Part shown: positions 60,480-64,000 of the stretch, piece after piece
Position numbering within the stretch: position 1 is the stretch's first letter
Layout: every line of letters begins with the position of its first letter
Assembly: GCA_037953625.1 (NCBI GenBank)
Contig: CM075649.1
Span: forward strand, 60,833,660 to 60,897,659
From: Crotalaria pallida
Lineage: Eukaryota > Streptophyta > Magnoliopsida > Fabales > Fabaceae
Direction: 5' to 3'
Length of the DNA stretch: 64,000 bases
Position numbers and translations under genes: made by a program
Notes under the pieces: model-generated
Told to the model about the DNA's origin: nothing
What the model saw: the letters and a program-made list of their open reading frames with translations, nothing else
The model's database searches: none

Positions 60480-60805
60480 TGTCCCGGTATTGATGGAACA
60501 CCACGATGTGTGTTTGGGGTTGTTGCAGCTGACGAGGGTGACCCCGGTCCTACGTACCCCCAGTGATAAGGGGATCAAGCCACACGTAGTTCTTGAGAGT
60601 AGGGATGAGAGAACATACCTTAGCCCCTATAGCATGGCGATACTTATAGGGGGAGTTGTGTTGTGGTGCCTTATGGGCCTGTTCGGCCCAGTAGGGCTGA
60701 CGTGGCTCTTAGAGGATAAGAAGGATGAGTTATTCACCCTTATCCTGTACTAGAGAGCTCATGCTCATCCTGTGGCGGTAGGATTTATTATTGGTTAACC
60801 CTACA
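60480..60805 (-). repeat. TE5 5' LTR (326 bp)
   Basis: About four differences from 27470-27795 over equal length. Ends as in the other copy. Confidence 0.85.
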
Positions 60806-62299
60806 GAGAGTGAGGCTGAGAGCTATACACCGTTGCAAAGCTTACATCTTGAGCTTTGTAAAGATACTAAGTTTGAGAGTTGAGGTTGAGTGTGGAAGGA
60901 GTACGAAGCTTGTCAAGTTCAGTTCCAATTTCTGCAAAACCTGAGAAACTGATTTCTGAAGCTTGTTTTGAAGCTCGATTTTGGTAAGTACAGATGACTC
61001 TTAAGTCTCAAATCACTCCTATCTCTTAGTGCATGTTACCTAGGTTGAGTTCTAATTGTTTTCCCCAATTTCTTTGGTCAATTTCTATGTCAAATTCTCT
61101 GGTCTTTGAACCCTGTTGATGGAAATCGTGGCTGAGTGCAAAACATAGGATTTGTGGGGAGATTGTGGATTTTCTTCAAGTTTCAGTGTTAATCTTCATC
61201 AAACACAACTTTGAGGTATGGGAGAAGTTTACCTTATACTAGATTTAGACTAAAAATCAAGTGATTTAGGATTTGAGTCAACATAGACTCAAAAGGGCAT
61301 TATGTTTTTAAGACCAAAAGGCTTGGAGGCCAAATTCTAGCTCAATTCTGTTTTGAGCAACTTTGTGTTAATGCATGCAAGTGATTATGATGCTTGAATC
61401 TTAATCTAAATGTTTATTATAAGTTTTGTGGTATTGAGTTGTGTTTATATGGGTTTTTATGCAATTTGATACATTAAACTTAATGCATGCAAGATAAATG
61501 TGTTTCTGTGGTTAAACATGTTTATTTTAAGGTATATGAACTCTTTTGAGTGTTGAAATTGGTTAGATTTGAGTAATGAAAAGAATGGTTTGTAAAACCT
61601 CATGTTTCAGTGTGCAGGCTGCATAATCTAACCGGTTACTCGATATTTGTAACCGGTTAGTCACGGTAAAATTTCAAAGAAAATGAATTTCTGAAATCAG
61701 TCATGTGTTCTTATCATTTTGACTCAAATCTAGACTTTAATTTCACTGGAATTCAGTCTGAAAATAAGCTGATTAATATTGTATGGTTCAGATTGAAAAT
61801 GAGAGTTAATACCTTAGTGTAATGAGATAATTTCAAGAGGAAATTATGCTCATTTGGAATTGGAATGTGATTTGGACTTTTGAATGATGAAAACAATGGA
61901 TTTGAGGTATAAAACAATGTTGGAACTTGTTTATGGATTGGGTAAAGAATTCAAGAAAAAGGGTTTTCTGAATTTTAATGGTAAACCAGTTCAGGTCTGT
62001 AACTCTAACCGGTTAGCCTGAGACTGTAACTGGTTAGTACCTGAAACTGAAAAATAAAAATTAAGTCTTTTAAGTGAAAATGAATACCATTGGTTATGTT
62101 GTTCCCAATCTAAGCCTAATGGCATGTTTTTGAGTTATTTCAAGAATGAATTTTTGTGCCAAGGATTATACCTCAAATTAATCATTCAAAAGAGAAATTG
62201 AAATATTTCTAAATCACAGTAATTAAAGTAAAGATAAAACCAACCTTAATAATTGTGCATTCATGCATAGAGAATGGAAGATTGGTTGGTAGGAACGTT

Positions 62300-62540
62300 T
62301 ATCATATTCTGGGAATATGAGGAGGGTACCCCGGGAGTACCAAATTGTAACCTACTTGATGACACATTCTGGGAATGTGGCCAGTGTCCGGGACCTGGTT
62401 TTTATGCGTTCTGGGAATGTATGCGTTCTGGGAACGTGATGCACGCTCTGGGAGTGATGCTTATTATCCAAGTATGGTTTGGCATTACGTTCTGGGAACG
62501 AATGTCAGTGTTCCGGGAACACAAGGGTGTATTGGATGGA
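62300..62540 (+). repeat. TTCTGGGAA hairpin array in TE4 LTR
   Basis: About nine TTCTGGGAA/TTCCGGGAA/CTCTGGGAG-type words are each flanked by self-complementary arms (for example GCGTTCTGGGAACGT, ATATTCTGGGAATAT, GGTACCCCGGGAGTACC). Confidence 0.8.
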
Positions 62541-62745
62541 CGTCCAAGATGGACTTTTAGAGGCCTCAGTTGTGGATAGAAAATCATGCATCATGCCACT
62601 TGCATTATGAGAGACATAATGTTGAAATTTGGTATGCTCATATGTACTTGCATTACTGTCTGTCTATGACATATTTGTGTTTGTAATTTTAGTCTTTATT
62701 GATTATGTATATGTGTATACTTACTCCCTATGCCCTGTTTAGGTG

Positions 62746-62860
62746 ATGGCCAGATACCTAACCTGCATCGAGATACGCCCTATCCCTAGTGGTATATGGA
62801 CGTACGAGGAGCACCGTGCCACTTTTGAGGGGGAGGTGGAGATCACTCTCTACCACCCTA
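62746..62860 (+). pseudogene. LTR ORF family, TE4 copy truncated by an insertion
   Basis: From ATG at 62746, 38 codons encode a protein starting MARYLTCIEIRPIPSG, then W-T-Y-E-E-H-R, F-E-G-E-V-E-I-T-L-Y-H-P, where the next LTR begins. It is very close to the TE2 ORF. The ATG is 3 nt after CCCTGTTTAG, the acceptor-like site. There are no internal stops in the remaining part. Function unknown. Confidence 0.65.
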
Positions 62861-63307
62861 TGTAACACCCCGCAAATTCCTCGTACTGTTTAAAATACTA
62901 AAGGGATTTATTTTTGAGAAAGGTGTTTTTGAAAGAGTAATTTTCTTAAATGAATCTCTTAATTCACGTTTTCAAAGTAATGAATGATTTTTAAAGGAAT
63001 GTTTTTCATGAAATACTAATATGAGTTTTAGAAATTGAGTTTTGGAAGGGTAAGGTGTTCACAAATTTTATGCTTTAAAAGATTTATGATTTTTATACAT
63101 GAGTCATTTTATGATGAAAAAGAATTATTTTCTATGCATATGTGTGTGTATGCACGGTCTTGGGTATGTACGGGTATGCTTAGGATTATATGGAAATTAA
63201 ATTGGAAGAATATGATATATGCATGAGTATATGTATTGATTTGATATGTGTATGTATATGTATGTGTGTATGTATGTACAACGTGTATGTGCATGTGTGT
63301 ATGTGTA
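62861..63307 (+). repeat. TE8: LTR fragment
   Basis: It begins TGTAACACCCCGCA, left-flanked by CCCTA. The start resembles the reverse complement of the TE3 right end (TGTAACATCCCGCA), so it is probably a plus-oriented LTR of that group. Its last 180 bp are a degenerate GTAT/GTGT-rich microsatellite (63127-63307). Cut at 63308. No coding content. Confidence 0.6.
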
Positions 63308-64000
63308 TGTAACACCCCGATTTCGGCAACTTGAAAACATTATCTCTTTAACAAAATATAGTAAAAATTTGGGAATTTTTTTTTTCAAGGTGACATAGGC
63401 ATGAGAACCTTTATGTTCCAAAATCATTTCAGTAACTTAATTGAAATTAAATAACTTTCTCATGTCACACATCACAAGTCAAGTTCCAAACCGAGATGTT
63501 ACTTAACATCGCGCTTTGTAACTTAGCTTCATAAATCTCTTTTGAGAAAACATTTTCAAATCTTGTTTCTTAAAACCATTCTCAATAAAATTCCAAGCGG
63601 GGTTCAGAGTGATACGACAATGTAACCAAGTAGTTGCAAGGGGTACAGTGCTCAAGGGAATTACCTATTACTATTCTTGACCTCTAATCTTCTTCGCTGA
63701 AGCCCACTGCCGAAATCGCATCGAGACGAAAGCACCAATTATACTACAAAGTCGACCATCTATCCGTTGCAATACCGGATCATCCCGATACGACAACATG
63801 ATAGGAGAGATGGTCAGTATTCCAGAAGTACAACATGACAGAACAGTAGAAAAATAACTAGAGGCATATAATAAAGAAATAGAATCTACTAACTCTCCTG
63901 CAATCATAATTACTCATGCTATGCATATGACAAATATACTCATGTAAGCACATAGGAAACACTTATAAATAAAACACACCAAATATAACAAAATCATAAA
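63308..64000 (-). repeat. TE9: LTR start, runs off the window
   Basis: TGTAACACCCCGATTTCGGCAACTTGAAAAC matches the TE3 left end in layout and partly in sequence, so this is a minus-oriented LTR of the TE1/TE3 group. A minus-strand ORF (63671-63907, 78 codons) sits at the distance from the LTR end where TE3 has its LTR protein, but I see no sequence similarity and no acceptor AG before it, so I do not call it a gene. Confidence 0.7.

Larger units (their letters stand above)
27467..60805 (-). mobile_element. TE5: non-autonomous LTR element hosting a LINE, TE6 and TE7
   Basis: Two 326 bp repeats (27470-27795 and 60480-60805) differ at about four positions and bracket this segment. On the minus strand TTGGCGCCGTCTGTGGGG (60457-60474) just inside the right repeat is the primer-binding-site form seen in many plant gypsy elements. 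A purine tract AGCTTGGGGGGCT (27796-27808) precedes the left repeat. Its own DNA, after removing nested elements, is about 6 kb and shows no Gag, RT or integrase, so it is a large non-autonomous derivative. TE4 LTR sequence continues across it, but the flanks (GAATG versus GAGAG) do not give a clean target duplication. Confidence 0.75.
60806..62860 (+). repeat. TE4 LTR, right part (leader, repeats, LTR ORF)
   Basis: This continues the LTR begun at 26926; the GAGCTTTGTA.AGA segment at 60851 matches TE2 at 22487. It holds a donor-like GAG|GTATGG (61216), AACCGGTTA palindromes (61628-61660, 62006-62036), a CGTTCTGGGAACG hairpin array (62300-62540), the CATGCATCATGCCACTT word (62585), an acceptor-like site (62742) and the truncated LTR ORF. 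It is cut at 62861. Confidence 0.85.

Noticed and set aside
62274..62579. 101-codon ORF
   Set aside because: Formed by the TTCTGGGAA hairpin array in TE4; repetitive W-E-C/F-W-E product without relatives in sister LTRs.
63671..63907. 78-codon minus-strand ORF in TE9
   Set aside because: Right position for an LTR ORF but no motif similarity and no acceptor AG before the start; undecided, not called.

Overview
This window is a block of nested plant retrotransposons. I see no host gene, rRNA, tRNA or CRISPR array that can be supported. A plant nuclear genome, probably a eudicot with abundant repeats, is indicated by primer-binding sites matching plant initiator-Met tRNA (TGGTATCAGAGC), Ty3/gypsy polyproteins ending in an integrase GPY motif and a chromodomain-like tail (chromovirus, Tekay/Del type), a plant L1-type LINE with a DUF4283-like ORF1 and a zf-RVT tail, and AT-rich noncoding DNA. 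The species cannot be named.

Layout. 1-15151: a minus-strand Tekay-type element (TE1) with two LTRs of about 5.3 kb and a broken gag-pol. 15152-15972: scraps of older related elements. 15973-26925: a plus-strand element (TE2), with a 5' LTR of 3.6 kb of its own sequence, split by a 5.9 kb minus-strand solo LTR (TE3, TSD CACAT). Its gag-protease is cut at 26926 by another plus-strand element (TE4). TE4's LTR is split at 27467/60806 by a minus-strand non-autonomous element with 326 bp LTRs (TE5). TE5 contains an L1-type LINE (30510-47446, TSD TTAATAATTGGT). The LINE is split by a young Tekay element (TE6, 35074-47108, both LTRs 3762 bp). TE5 also contains a degraded minus-strand Tekay element (TE7, 48924-59563, TSD CCCTA), whose 3' LTR carries a Ty1/copia-like LTR fragment. 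TE4's LTR resumes at 60806 and is cut at 62861 by two further LTR pieces that run to the window end. The nest TE2 > TE4 > TE5 > LINE > TE6 is five levels deep.

The most interesting signal lies in the LTRs. Four plus-strand LTR families carry, near the LTR 3' end, a short ORF encoding a related protein (motif C-I-E-I/N-R-P-L, then W, then E-G-E-V-E-x-T-x-Y-H-P-N-P, then R-P-R-R-F; acidic tail in the fullest copy). Each ORF begins 3 nt after a splice-acceptor-like tract (CTTAC/TCCY...CCCTT..TAG|GTG ATG). Upstream, in the leader, lies a donor-like GAG|GTAAG or GAG|GTATG, and in between are palindrome-rich tandem arrays. The TE3 solo LTR carries a diverged counterpart on the minus strand. I read this as an intron-containing mini-gene inside the LTR. 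The sequence supports the architecture; splicing and function are inference.

All gag-pol copies in the window are damaged by nonsense codons, frameshifts or deletions. TE6 is the best preserved, with a single reading frame and only three internal stops.
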